Assembly: GCA_017456005.1 (NCBI GenBank)
Contig: JAFTLJ010000097.1
Span: 1 to 42,663, forward strand
DNA from: Clostridia bacterium
GTDB taxonomy: Bacteria > Bacillota > Clostridia > Oscillospirales > CAG-272
DNA length: 42,663 nt
Reading direction: 5' to 3'
Shown here one piece after another: positions 24,517-33,325 of this stretch (positions are counted from its first letter, which is position 1; each line of letters begins with the position of its first letter). Position numbers and translations under genes: made by a program. The notes beneath the pieces are model-generated. The model ran no database searches and was not told where the DNA came from. It worked only from the letters and a program-made list of their open reading frames with translations.

Positions 24517-25278
24517 TCATTTCTGTTTTCTTCTTTCTCCGTTTTTGCCGTAGCGTATGAGCTTGTAAATATCGTACGCATAGTAGAGGCAGCCGAGGTA
24601 AATGATAACCACGGGTATGCAAAGGAACATATACCAGAAGCTGTGAGGTATGATGTTATAGAAAAGCATGAGAAGAGGGTTGTATTCGTGGAACAGAGAG
24701 AACATATAGTTCACCTGGATCACGTTGCCTGCCCAATCCACGATATTGTTTGCCACACAATAGCTGTTGATGGCAAGGTTTATAAAGTGGATAGCTATGT
24801 ACGAGCCCATTGTTATAGCCGTGGTAGACCAAATGCACTTTCTGTCGAGCGGAATGAGCTTGAGCTTGAAAAGTATGAGCGGTATACCGAATTCGAGCAC
24901 ATGCGGGAAATAATAGAAAACGAATACCCAGCTTGTTATTTCAGCCGATGCCACAGATGTGTTGAGTATAAGCGCGGCGAGCGCACCGATAGACCAAAGC
25001 ATAAGCAGGTTGCCAAGGTGCTTATTTCGCGTGAAAACAACTATGGGCAGAAGCATCGCGTTGAGCGAGCAAAGGTGGAAAGGCAAATATTCCAAAGGGG
25101 AATCCCACGCGACAAGGTTATATATGATAGCCGCGATGCCCGCAAAGGAAAGTATGCCGAGTACGATTATTTGCGTTTTTTTCGTTCTGTGCTTAAGGGC
25201 AAAGTAAATACCGATGGTTATTGCCGCACCGAGCACAAGAGAGAGCAGATGTGTAAGCGTAAATGTTCCCCAAACCAT
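24517..25278 (-). CDS. TIGR02206/YwaF family integral membrane protein
   Basis: Integral membrane protein of unknown function. The 253 residues have about seven hydrophobic segments with short loops. FHLCSLNAMLLPIV and NYMFSLFHEYNPLLM resemble the TIGR02206 (YwaF) family. AAAGGAGA precedes the start at 25278. A strong promoter lies about 40 nt upstream and a terminator follows, so it is monocistronic. It is divergent from the YgiQ gene. Confidence 0.8.
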   Translation of the reverse strand: MVWGTFTLTHLLSLVLGAAITIGIYFALKHRTKKTQIIVLGILSFAGIAAIIYNLVAWDSPLEYLPFHLCSLNAMLLPIVVFTRNKHLGNLLMLWSIGALAALILNTSVASAEITSWVFVFYYFPHVLEFGIPLILFKLKLIPLDRKCIWSTTAITMGSYIAIHFINLAINSYCVANNIVDWAGNVIQVNYMFSLFHEYNPLLMLFYNIIPHSFWYMFLCIPVVIIYLGCLYYAYDIYKLIRYGKNGERRKQK

Positions 25279-25313
25279 AAAAGATTCTCCTTTAAAATAA
25301 CATTATCTTTTAT

Positions 25314-25342
25314 ATTATACACTATTTCAAAACACATTTCAA
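25314..25342 (-). promoter_or_regulatory. promoter of the YwaF-like gene
   Basis: On the minus strand: TTGAAA (25337-25342), a 17-nt spacer, and TATAAT (25314-25319). Confidence 0.82.
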
Positions 25343-25379
25343 GTGTTTTGCACAAAATACTTGTATACATTATGTGCAA
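25328..25379. promoter_or_regulatory. two inverted repeats in the divergent gap (possible operators)
   Basis: CAAAACAC/GTGTTTTG (25328-25335 and 25343-25350, 7-nt spacer) overlaps the -35 box of the minus-strand promoter. TTGCACA/TGTGCAA (25348-25354 and 25373-25379) overlaps it at one edge. Both lie between the YwaF-like gene and ygiQ. They may be operators for a shared regulator. The rest of 25279-25453 shows no other feature, and no clear ygiQ promoter. Confidence 0.4.
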
Positions 25380-25453
25380 ATAAGCCATATTTCAACTTTT
25401 ATTCAAGTTTTTTCAAACACATAGATATTTTTACATAAACAAGAGGTCAAAAA

Positions 25454-27358
25454 ATGAAAGATTTTCTCCCCATAACCAAAGAAGAAATGCTCGCCCGCGG
25501 GTGGGACGAGGTGGATTTCGCCTACGTCATAGGCGATGCATACGTAGACCACCCCTCCTTCGGCCACGCGATAATAAGCCGTGTGTTGGAGGCAAACGGC
25601 TACCGTGTGGGTATTATTTCCCAACCGGACTGGAAAAATGACGAAAGCATAAACGTTTTTGGCAAACCGCGCCTCGGTTTTCTCGTTTCGGGCGGCAATA
25701 TGGACTCTATGGTGAACCACTACTCCGTTTCCAAAAAGCGCAGGCAGAGCGATGCCTTCACCCCCGGCGGAGTTATAGGCAAACGCCCCGATTACGCCAC
25801 GGTGGTATACTGCAACCTCATTCGCCACACATACAAAAACGTGCCCATAATAATAGGCGGCATAGACGCCAGCCTGCGCAGGCTGGCGCACTACGACTAT
25901 TGGTCCGACAGCCTAAAGCGCAGCATACTGCTCGATTCGCAAGCAGACATAATCTCCTACGGCATGGGCGAAAAAAGTATTGTGGAAATAGCAGATGCTC
26001 TCTCCGGCGGTCTTGCCGCAAGCGATATCACGTTTATAGACGGCACGGTATATAAAACAAAGAAGCTGGAGGATGTTTACGATTACGAGCTGCTGCCCTC
26101 CTACGACGAGCTGAAAGCAGATAAGCTTAACTACGCGAAAAGCTTCTATACACAGTACTGCAACACAGACCCTTTTTCCGCAAAACGTCTGGTAGAGCCA
26201 TACGACGGCGGACGCTACGTGGTTCAAAATCCGCCTGCCAAACCGCTTTCGGAAACGGAGATGGACAGAGTATACAGTCTGCCCTATATGCGCGATTATC
26301 ACCCCTCATATAAAGCTCTGGGCGGTGTGCCCGCAATAGAGGAAGTAAAGTTCAGCCTGGCGAGCTGCCGCGGCTGCTTCGGCGGGTGTAGCTTCTGCGC
26401 GCTCACTTTCCACCAAGGGCGCATTATCCAATCGCGCAGCCACGCCTCCCTGCTCGTAGAAGCAGAGAAAATGACACACGAGGAAGGCTTCAAGGGATAT
26501 ATACACGACGTAGGCGGCCCCAGCGCAAACTTCCGCAAGCCTGCCTGCGAAAAGCAGCTGGAAAAGGGCGTGTGCAAGAATCGCCAGTGCCTTTTCCCCA
26601 AGCCCTGCCCGAATATGAAGGTAGACCACAGCGATTATGTGGAGCTGCTGCGCAAGCTGCGCGCACTGCCCGGCGTGAAGAAGGTCTTTGTGCGCTCGGG
26701 CATACGCTTCGATTACGTCATGGCGGACAAAGACGACACGTTCATTCACGAGCTGTGCAAATACCACGTAAGCGGCCAGCTGAAGGTAGCGCCCGAGCAC
26801 GTTTCCGATAAGGTGCTCGCGCTTATGGGCAAGCCGCAAAACCACGTTTACCGAGCGTTTATAGAAAAATACAAAAAGATAAACGACAAGCTCGGCATGA
26901 AGCAGTACGTTGTACCATACCTTATGTCCTCGCACCCCGGCTCCTCGCTTAAAGAAGCCATAGAGCTCGCGGAATACCTGCGCGATATAGGCTATATGCC
27001 GGAGCAGGTGCAGGATTTCTACCCCACCCCCTCCACAATTTCCACTTGTATGTACTACACGGGCGTGGACCCGCGAAATATGCAGCCCGTGCACGTAACG
27101 CACAATCCGCACGAAAAGGCTATGCAGCGTGCGCTGATACAATACAGAAACCCCGCAAACTACGAGCTTGTGGAAGAAGCGCTTACAAGGGCGGGACGCA
27201 CCGACCTTATCGGTCACGGGCCGAAATGCCTTATCCGCCCACGCAAGGCAGCTCCGCAAAAGCCTGCACAGCAGAAAAAAGGCGCCCAAGCACAGAAAAC
27301 ACAGGCAAAAAGCGGCAGTAACGCGGCAAAACAAGCGCATAAGAAAGGAAAAAAATGA
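25454..27358 (+). CDS. ygiQ: YgiQ family radical SAM protein
   Basis: Radical SAM protein of the YgiQ/UPF0313 family, function not established. The 634 residues have an N-terminal B12-binding-like domain region (residues about 15-230). The cluster motif CX3CX2C is at Cys308, Cys312 and Cys315, within SCRGCFGGCSFCAL. Family hallmarks follow (HDVGGPSANFR, KVAPEHVS, YLMSSHPGSS, FYPTPSTISTCMYYTG). The Lys/Ala/Gln-rich tail is of low complexity. AAGAGG precedes ATG 25454. Its TGA overlaps the ATG of the next small membrane gene by 4 nt. Confidence 0.92.
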   Translation: MKDFLPITKEEMLARGWDEVDFAYVIGDAYVDHPSFGHAIISRVLEANGYRVGIISQPDWKNDESINVFGKPRLGFLVSGGNMDSMVNHYSVSKKRRQSDAFTPGGVIGKRPDYATVVYCNLIRHTYKNVPIIIGGIDASLRRLAHYDYWSDSLKRSILLDSQADIISYGMGEKSIVEIADALSGGLAASDITFIDGTVYKTKKLEDVYDYELLPSYDELKADKLNYAKSFYTQYCNTDPFSAKRLVEPYDGGRYVVQNPPAKPLSETEMDRVYSLPYMRDYHPSYKALGGVPAIEEVKFSLASCRGCFGGCSFCALTFHQGRIIQSRSHASLLVEAEKMTHEEGFKGYIHDVGGPSANFRKPACEKQLEKGVCKNRQCLFPKPCPNMKVDHSDYVELLRKLRALPGVKKVFVRSGIRFDYVMADKDDTFIHELCKYHVSGQLKVAPEHVSDKVLALMGKPQNHVYRAFIEKYKKINDKLGMKQYVVPYLMSSHPGSSLKEAIELAEYLRDIGYMPEQVQDFYPTPSTISTCMYYTGVDPRNMQPVHVTHNPHEKAMQRALIQYRNPANYELVEEALTRAGRTDLIGHGPKCLIRPRKAAPQKPAQQKKGAQAQKTQAKSGSNAAKQAHKKGKK

Positions 27359-27885
27359 TATATCGTCACGATTCCGATACGATAGAGAAAGCCAAAAATA
27401 CTTGTAATAACAGCGCGGCACACGGCTTTGCCCTGCTTATATTCGCGCTTGCAGAAGCGGCGCTTGTATGTTCAACGCTGTATTCGCTGATAACAGATTT
27501 TTCAGTTCCATTGCTTATATTCACTCTTTTCGGAAACATTATATTGCTTGCATGTGCGGCACTTTCTTTCAAAGATTTCCGCGAAAGCCGTATGCTTGCA
27601 GAGGAAGCTGAACACGCAAAAACCCCAGAAAACGAGTTTTTTTCGCTAAAATGTGAAAAAATCAAAGCTCACCACAATATATTCCAGCCAATATTCTCGG
27701 CTGAAAACGGCAACATATACGCCTTTACGCTTTTCGGCGAAAACGGAGAAAAATATACGTTTTTTTGTGTACCATCGCTCGATGCTTCAAAATTTGCAGA
27801 AAGCACAAGCGAGCTTTTCGGCGAAATCCACGTGCGAAAATACAAAGATACACATTTGCTTTGCGAAATCAGAAAATACATATAA
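27355..27885 (+). CDS. small membrane protein of unknown function
   Basis: A 176-residue protein I cannot place. Two hydrophobic segments lie at about 22-47 and 50-70, followed by a mixed, probably cytoplasmic domain of about 100 residues with FGENGEKYTFFCVPSLD and repeated Phe/Glu-rich strands. There is no signal peptide and no catalytic motif. It overlaps the ygiQ stop by 4 nt, so its translation is coupled to YgiQ. A good terminator follows at 27908. Confidence 0.68.
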   Translation: MIYRHDSDTIEKAKNTCNNSAAHGFALLIFALAEAALVCSTLYSLITDFSVPLLIFTLFGNIILLACAALSFKDFRESRMLAEEAEHAKTPENEFFSLKCEKIKAHHNIFQPIFSAENGNIYAFTLFGENGEKYTFFCVPSLDASKFAESTSELFGEIHVRKYKDTHLLCEIRKYI

Positions 27886-27907
27886 AGTCTCAAAACATCT
27901 CTTTCGG

Positions 27908-27939
27908 CAGGCACGGAATTTATCCGTGCCTGCATTTTT
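27908..27939 (+). terminator. terminator after the ygiQ unit
   Basis: A 10-bp stem (27908-27917 with 27923-27932), an ATTTA loop, then CATTTTTTT. Confidence 0.9.
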
Positions 27940-27990
27940 TTCCCCTGTTGCTAATATATTTTTACAAAAACAAAAAAATCGGGGAGAAAA

Positions 27991-29556
27991 ATGAACAGAT
28001 TAAAACGTTTTGCGGCAAACGCCGCCATTATGGGCGGTGTTACCATATTCATGCGGATAATTTCCGTAACTTTCGGCGCATACACGGCGAACGCCGTCGG
28101 CGCGCAAGGTATAGGCATACATTCGCTTATAATGAGCGCCTATGTATTTGCCGTGACGGTGGCAAACTCGGGCATAAGCCTCGCCGTAACGCGCCTCGTT
28201 TCAGAGGAGCTTGGGCGCGGCAACACGAAGGCGGCTATCGCCGCCGTGCGCAAATGCGTGGCGTACAGCGTGTTCTTCGGCTCTGCCGCCGCGCTTGCGC
28301 TTTTCGCTTTTGCAAAACCTATAGGCGTGCACCTTTTGGGCGATGAGCGCACTGTGCTTTCGCTGAAAGCCCTTTCCGTGAGCCTGCCGTTCATATCGCT
28401 TTCAAACGTGCTCTCGGGATATTTCAACGCCGTGCGCCGTGTTTCCAAAAGCGCCGCCGCGGCGGTTACGGAGCAATTTGTGAAAATAGGCATAACCATT
28501 TCTCTCTTGCACGTTTTCGGCACGCAGAGCGTGGAGTATTCCTGCCTTGCCCTCGTGCTGGGCACGAGCATATCGGAGGGACTTTCGTTCATATACCTGC
28601 TTTTCTTCTACCTGCGCGATAAGAAAAAGCACCTCTGCCCCAAAGAAAGCGAGCATGTACCCCGTGGGCTTACGGCGCGTATGCTGCACATTTCTCTGCC
28701 GATAGCGGCTAGCGCGTATCTTCGCAGCGGGCTTGTAACGCTGGAGCATATACTTATCCCCTACGGCTTGCGCCGTTCGGGGCAAAACCACGCAGAGGCG
28801 CTCGCCTCCTACGGCACGGTGCACGGCATGGTGCTGCCGCTGGTTCTCTTCCCCTCTGCCGTTTCCGCTACGTTTGCCTCGCTTATAATACCCGAGCTTT
28901 CAGAGCTTGCCGCAAAATACGGGCGTAAGGATGCAAAGCATATAAAGTACGTCGTGTGCCGCGCCGTAAGTGTATGCCTTATTTTCGGCATGGCGTGCGC
29001 GGGCGCGTTTGCAGTGTTTGCAGAGCCGCTGGGTATGCTCGTTTACAAAAGCAAGGAAGCGGCGAAATATATCGGCGTTTTCGCCGTGCTTGTGCCGCTT
29101 ATGTACCTCGACACGGTGGTAGACGGAATGCTAAAGGGGCTTGGCGAACAGCTCGCCTCCATGAAATACAATATAATAGATGCTGCAATAAGCGTTTTTT
29201 TGGTATATACGCTTCTGCCGCGCATGGGCATAAACGGCTATATCGTTTGCGTTTTTGTAACAGAGCTTGTGAACGACGTGCTGAGCCTTTCGCGCCTTAT
29301 TTCCGTAACCGGTGTGAAAATACCGATATACCGCACAGTCATAGCACCGCTTCTTTCCGCGGTGGGTGCAGGCGCGGCGGCAAACCTTGTTATGCGAGCC
29401 CTGCCATTTCGCTTTTTCCATCTTGCCGCGGAAACCGTGTGCGGCATACTGATATTGCTTGTATTTTACATAAATTTCCTCATAATTTTCCGCGCGGTTT
29501 CAAAAGACGACGCAAATTGGCTTTTAGGCATATTTTGCCGAAAAGAAACGGCGTGA
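27991..29556 (+). CDS. SpoVB-like MATE/MOP superfamily polysaccharide flippase
   Basis: Polytopic exporter of the MOP (MATE/MurJ/Wzx) superfamily, in the Firmicutes SpoVB-like branch, which is implicated in moving lipid-linked cell wall precursors. The 521 residues have about 14 hydrophobic segments, with an N-terminal pattern (GGVTIFMRIISVTFGAYTANAVGAQGIG, given in part) and GISLAVTRLVSEE typical of this group. GGGGAG precedes ATG 27991. It stands alone, after a terminator and before the GH95 promoter. Whether it works in sporulation, vegetative lipid II flipping or polysaccharide export cannot be told from sequence. Confidence 0.82.
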   Translation: MNRLKRFAANAAIMGGVTIFMRIISVTFGAYTANAVGAQGIGIHSLIMSAYVFAVTVANSGISLAVTRLVSEELGRGNTKAAIAAVRKCVAYSVFFGSAAALALFAFAKPIGVHLLGDERTVLSLKALSVSLPFISLSNVLSGYFNAVRRVSKSAAAAVTEQFVKIGITISLLHVFGTQSVEYSCLALVLGTSISEGLSFIYLLFFYLRDKKKHLCPKESEHVPRGLTARMLHISLPIAASAYLRSGLVTLEHILIPYGLRRSGQNHAEALASYGTVHGMVLPLVLFPSAVSATFASLIIPELSELAAKYGRKDAKHIKYVVCRAVSVCLIFGMACAGAFAVFAEPLGMLVYKSKEAAKYIGVFAVLVPLMYLDTVVDGMLKGLGEQLASMKYNIIDAAISVFLVYTLLPRMGINGYIVCVFVTELVNDVLSLSRLISVTGVKIPIYRTVIAPLLSAVGAGAAANLVMRALPFRFFHLAAETVCGILILLVFYINFLIIFRAVSKDDANWLLGIFCRKETA

Positions 29557-29571
29557 AAATCGCAAAACTCA

Positions 29572-29600
29572 TTGAAAAATGAAAGCTTTTGTGGTATACT
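29572..29600 (+). promoter_or_regulatory. GH95 gene promoter
   Basis: TTGAAA (29572-29577), a 17-nt spacer, and TATACT (29595-29600) with an extended TGG just before it. The GTG start lies 33 nt downstream. Confidence 0.85.
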
Positions 29601-29633
29601 TTGGGCAAAAGTATAAATTAAGGATGATAAACC

Positions 29634-31988
29634 GTGAACAAACCGCTTATTCTCGAATATAAAAATCCCGCGCCCGACTATGCGGATTTTTTCCGCGCCC
29701 GCATAGACGATAAGCCCTACGCAGGCTGGGAAAAATGGTCGCTGCCGCTGGGCAACTCCCATTTCGGCGCCTGCATATTCGGCAGAACGGGCACAGACCG
29801 CATACAAATAACCGAAAACAGCGTGGCAAACCCCATTGTTTTTTTCGGCTCTTGGAAAAAAGGTTCGGGCGGCACACGCTCCTTTGGCGACCTCATTTTC
29901 GAATTCGGCCACGAAAATGCGCAAAGCTACCGCCGCTTCCTTTCGCTGGACGATGCCGTAGCCGGCGTTGAATACGAATTCGGCGGCGTTCATTACGAGC
30001 GCGAATATTTCCTTTCCTACCCCCACAACGTGCTTGCCATGCGCTTTTCCGCAAACAGGGGCGGCAAAATAAGCTTTTCCGTTTCTCCGCTTATATCCTT
30101 CTGCCGCGATTTCTGCATGCAAGAGGGCGACGGCTGCGGCAGAAGCGGCGAGGTTCACGCAAGCCACAGCGATATAATAATGCGCGGTGTTTCCGATTAC
30201 TACGGCATAAAATACGAAGGCAGAGCGAGAGTAAAAGCATACGGTGGAAAGGTTACGAGCGAAAACGGCACCATAAAAGTGAAAAACGCCGACTATGCCG
30301 AAATCTTCTTCACCTGTGGCACGAACTATAAAATGGAAAGCCGCGTTTTCGACGAAGAAGACCCGAAAAAAAAGCTCGCCCCCTACCCCGACCCTGCAGA
30401 AGCCGTGTCGGCTACGCTGAATAAAGCCTGCGCACGAGGCTACAACGCGCTGAAGGAAGCGCACCTTGCCGATTACCGCGCGCTCTTTTCGCGCACGTCC
30501 GTTTCGTTCGGCGGCAAATACTTCGGCACACCTACAGACGAGCTGCTTATAAAATACAAGCGAAACGCCGATGAATATAAGCAAAGCGAGGAAACAAAGC
30601 TGGAAATGCGCTATATGGAAGAGCTCCTTTTCCAGTACGGGCGCTATCTCCTCATCGCTTCCTCGCGCCCGGGCGGCTATCCAGCCAACCTGCAGGGCAC
30701 CTGGTGTGCATACGACAGCTCCCCCTGGGGCTGCGACTACCACCACAACATAAACGTGCAAATGAACTATTGGCCCGCGCAGGTGGCGAACCTTGCGGAG
30801 TGCTTCGCACCGTATACGGATTATGCGAATGCATATATGGCGCGAGCGCGCAAAAACGCAGATAAATACATACTGCAAAATTACCCCGAAAAGTACATCG
30901 GCAAGGGCATAAACGGTTGGACAATAGGCACCACAGCCACGCTTTACGATATTTCCGCGCCAAAAGCGTGGGGGCATTCGGGCCCCGGCACGGGCGGCTT
31001 TACCTCCCTGCTCTTTTGGCAGCACTACGATTTCACTCGCGACAAAAAATATCTGCGCGAGGTAGCCTACCCCTATTTGCTGGAAATGTCGCGCTTTCTC
31101 TTGCAGGTCCTCGTAGAAAAGGAAGGTAAAATGCTTACGGGCATTTCCGCCTCCCCCGAGCAGCAGGGCAAGGACGGCAAATATTACAACACAGTAGGCT
31201 GTGCCTTCGACCAGCAAATGATATACGAAAACTTCGATAAAACTCTTCAAGCGGCAAAAATACTCGGCATAAGCGCGGCGGAAGAACCGCTTATAGAAAA
31301 AATAGAAAAAACCTTGCCCTTGCTCGACCCCGTGCTCATAGGTGTAGACGGGCAAATTAAAGAATACCGCGAAGAAAACAGATACGGCGATATAGGCGAT
31401 AATACCCACCGCCATATTTCCCACCTCGTAGGCCTTTACCCCGGCACTATAATAAACAAGCGCACGCCCGAATGGATGGATGGCGCAAAGCTTGTGCTGG
31501 AGCGCCGCGGAGACAGGTCCACAGGCTGGGCAACGGCGCACAGGCTTCTGCTTTGGGCGCGCACGGGCAACGGCGAAAGCGCACACAGGCTCTACGGAAA
31601 CATCATCAAAAACAATATTCTGCCCAACCTTTGGGGCACACACCCACCTTTCCAAATAGACGGCAACTTCGGCGCCACAGCCGGCGTATGCGAAATGCTG
31701 CTGCAAAGCAGCTCCGGCTGTATAGAGCTTCTGCCCGCTATACCCGCAGCTTGGCGAAACGGCTTTTTCACGGGGCTTTGCGCGCGCGGCGGCTTTACCA
31801 TCGGCTGTGTATGGGAAAACAGGCGTGTTAAAAATATAACCGTCACGGCAGACGTCGGCGGCCTTTGCAGGCTGAAATTTGTGGGCGCACAGCGCGCAAC
31901 GCTCGACAATATCGAATTCAGCGTAGACGGCGACCTTATGTACTTCCCACTTCTAAAAGGCGAAACCGTACATATAAGCGTTAAATAA
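29634..31988 (+). CDS. glycoside hydrolase family 95 (alpha-L-fucosidase type), cytoplasmic
   Basis: Predicted inverting exo-glycosidase of GH95, which removes alpha-1,2-L-fucose (some members act on alpha-L-galactose). The 784 residues span the full family. The N-terminal beta-sandwich opens with WSLPLGNSHFGACIFG. The (alpha/alpha)6 barrel holds PANLQGTW, HHNINVQMNYWP (Asn372 and Asn374, matching the catalytic Asn pair), SPEQQ (Glu509, the likely acid), HRHISHLVGLYPG, GDRSTGWA and FQIDGNFG (Asp676). A C-terminal beta domain closes the protein. There is no signal peptide, so it should act in the cytoplasm on imported oligosaccharides. The start is GTG 29634 with AAGGATG upstream. No transporter or fucose pathway genes are adjacent. 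A terminator follows. Confidence 0.93.
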   Translation: MNKPLILEYKNPAPDYADFFRARIDDKPYAGWEKWSLPLGNSHFGACIFGRTGTDRIQITENSVANPIVFFGSWKKGSGGTRSFGDLIFEFGHENAQSYRRFLSLDDAVAGVEYEFGGVHYEREYFLSYPHNVLAMRFSANRGGKISFSVSPLISFCRDFCMQEGDGCGRSGEVHASHSDIIMRGVSDYYGIKYEGRARVKAYGGKVTSENGTIKVKNADYAEIFFTCGTNYKMESRVFDEEDPKKKLAPYPDPAEAVSATLNKACARGYNALKEAHLADYRALFSRTSVSFGGKYFGTPTDELLIKYKRNADEYKQSEETKLEMRYMEELLFQYGRYLLIASSRPGGYPANLQGTWCAYDSSPWGCDYHHNINVQMNYWPAQVANLAECFAPYTDYANAYMARARKNADKYILQNYPEKYIGKGINGWTIGTTATLYDISAPKAWGHSGPGTGGFTSLLFWQHYDFTRDKKYLREVAYPYLLEMSRFLLQVLVEKEGKMLTGISASPEQQGKDGKYYNTVGCAFDQQMIYENFDKTLQAAKILGISAAEEPLIEKIEKTLPLLDPVLIGVDGQIKEYREENRYGDIGDNTHRHISHLVGLYPGTIINKRTPEWMDGAKLVLERRGDRSTGWATAHRLLLWARTGNGESAHRLYGNIIKNNILPNLWGTHPPFQIDGNFGATAGVCEMLLQSSSGCIELLPAIPAAWRNGFFTGLCARGGFTIGCVWENRRVKNITVTADVGGLCRLKFVGAQRATLDNIEFSVDGDLMYFPLLKGETVHISVK

Positions 31989-32001
31989 CGATCAAAGCCA
32001 T

Positions 32002-32040
32002 AAAATCGCACCGCAAAAAAATTGCAGTGCGATTTTTCAT
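32002..32040 (+). terminator. terminator after the GH95 gene
   Basis: A 14-bp stem with one mismatch (32002-32015 with 32022-32035), an A-rich loop and a T-rich 3' side. Confidence 0.82.
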
Positions 32041-32047
32041 TTTTTGG

Positions 32048-32076
32048 TTGACAGTTTGAGCTTTATGTGCTAAAAT
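32048..32076 (+). promoter_or_regulatory. tRNA-Leu promoter
   Basis: A perfect TTGACA (32048-32053), a 17-nt spacer, and TAAAAT (32071-32076), ending 10 nt before the tRNA. Confidence 0.9.
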
Positions 32077-32086
32077 ATAAAATCAT

Positions 32087-32170
32087 GCGGTTGTGGCGGA
32101 ATTGGCAGACGCGCCAGACTTAGGATCTGGTGTCTTCGACGTGGGGGTTCAAGTCCCTTCAGCCGCACCA
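32087..32170 (+). tRNA. tRNA-Leu (anticodon UAG)
   Basis: An 84-nt class II tRNA with encoded CCA. The acceptor stem GCGGTTG pairs with CAGCCGC, followed by discriminator A and CCA (32168-32170). The anticodon stem CCAGA/TCTGG encloses loop CTTAGGA with anticodon TAG at 32121-32123. An extended variable arm (GTC/GAC) and the TTCAAGT T-loop support leucine identity. It reads CUN codons. Confidence 0.97.
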
Positions 32171-32177
32171 AACAATA

Positions 32178-32232
32178 GAAAACCGAACCCTGTACCAATC
32201 GGTGAAGGGTTCCGGTTTTCTGCTTTTCTTTT
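32178..32232 (+). terminator. terminator after tRNA-Leu
   Basis: A 14-bp stem with a one-base bulge (32178-32191 with 32206-32220) followed by a T-rich stretch, 7 nt after the tRNA. Confidence 0.82.
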
Positions 32233-32259
32233 AGATCATTTATTTCCCAATGTAATTTT

Positions 32260-33318
32260 TTATCGTGAAAGATACTTTTCGTATCTTTTTTTAATACTTA
32301 AAATCTCGCTCTTGAATTGTTCAAGTTCCGCAGCCTTCAACATATTCTGCAATAGCTCTTTGCATATCTGCTCGGTTGGAACAGCGTTGCTTATGCTTGT
32401 CGAATAGAGTAGCTGAGATTTGTTTTCCTTTTCAGATTCTATCAAATGCTTTTCCAACGATGCGAGTATGAGGTTAATATATTTCTCCGCCATATCCGGT
32501 TTTCCAAGTTGAACGTATACCTTTGCAATTTCTGCGTAATCTGAAAGAAGCGGCGGCTCGTAAAAGCCTGCATACTTATCGTCCAAAACCGTTTCAAGCA
32601 ATGTTGCCGCTTTTTGATAATAAAAAAGCTTTTCTTGCGGCGGCATATCGCGGGTGATGAGTTGACGAACACAGCATTCAGCAAGGTCGACAGTATAGAT
32701 TATGTTTTTCAGAATTTGTGCCCTATATTCTTCCCCCTCCATCACGAACTTTGCATACACCTCGCGGCTATGGCGCAATGACGGCAATTTTTTGTAATAA
32801 TACTTTCCCTTTTCTCTAATAGCGGTGTCTTTCGATTCAGAGCAAATCTGAAGCATAATTCGGTAGATTTCATTACGCTTATCGTCATCTGTACAACACT
32901 TTTCGGCGTGCTCTGCCAGAGAAATCATTTTTACAATATGCTCTTTATCATACAGTTTTTTTCGGTATACGTGTAGCATTACATCTGCATAATTACCATA
33001 ATTATCGGGGTTCAGTTCTATTTCGCGTATCCACGCTTGATATACACCCTCCCAATCCTTTTTTTCATGCAGAGTATGGATTTTCACATCAAATTCTTTT
33101 CTGTGTTCAATGCTCCAAAGCAAATCCATACCAAACAAAGAATCGATAGAGCATCTGAACAGCAAAGCGATTTTTGGCAAAAGAGCAATATCGGGAAATA
33201 ACAATCCACGCTCCCACTTGGAAACGGTTTGAGAAGAAACTCCCAGTTGCTCTGCAACGGATTCCTGTGTCATATTACGGGAAGTTCGCAATTCTTTTAA
33301 TTTGTTTTTTAGCTCCAT
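32260..33318 (-). CDS. XRE-family regulator with TPR-like helical domain
   Basis: Predicted DNA-binding regulator. The 352 residues have an N-terminal Cro/C1 helix-turn-helix (about 5-60, with MTQESVAEQLGVSSQTVSKWE). The long C-terminal region is all-helical, with pairs of Tyr/Leu/Ala-rich helices as in TPR-type sensor domains. The start at 33318 lies 7 nt after the stop of the co-directional membrane-protein gene, so the two form an operon. More AT-rich than the housekeeping genes. It shares its architecture with the regulator at 41185-42267. The ligand and targets are unknown; its operon partner is the obvious candidate for a linked function. Confidence 0.85.
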   Translation of the reverse strand: MELKNKLKELRTSRNMTQESVAEQLGVSSQTVSKWERGLLFPDIALLPKIALLFRCSIDSLFGMDLLWSIEHRKEFDVKIHTLHEKKDWEGVYQAWIREIELNPDNYGNYADVMLHVYRKKLYDKEHIVKMISLAEHAEKCCTDDDKRNEIYRIMLQICSESKDTAIREKGKYYYKKLPSLRHSREVYAKFVMEGEEYRAQILKNIIYTVDLAECCVRQLITRDMPPQEKLFYYQKAATLLETVLDDKYAGFYEPPLLSDYAEIAKVYVQLGKPDMAEKYINLILASLEKHLIESEKENKSQLLYSTSISNAVPTEQICKELLQNMLKAAELEQFKSEILSIKKRYEKYLSR

Positions 33319-33325
33319 AATAATT

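Noticed and set aside
29466-31706. A 746-residue open frame antisense to the GH95 gene
   Set aside because: It is a shadow produced by the codon bias of the true gene: it has no ribosome binding site, its composition is Val/Phe/Cys/Arg-rich nonsense, and the GH95 frame carries all family motifs.
32087-32170. Attachment-site duplication of the tRNA-Leu 3' end
   Set aside because: I looked for a second copy of the tRNA 3' end downstream and found none in the window; no integrase gene is present either.
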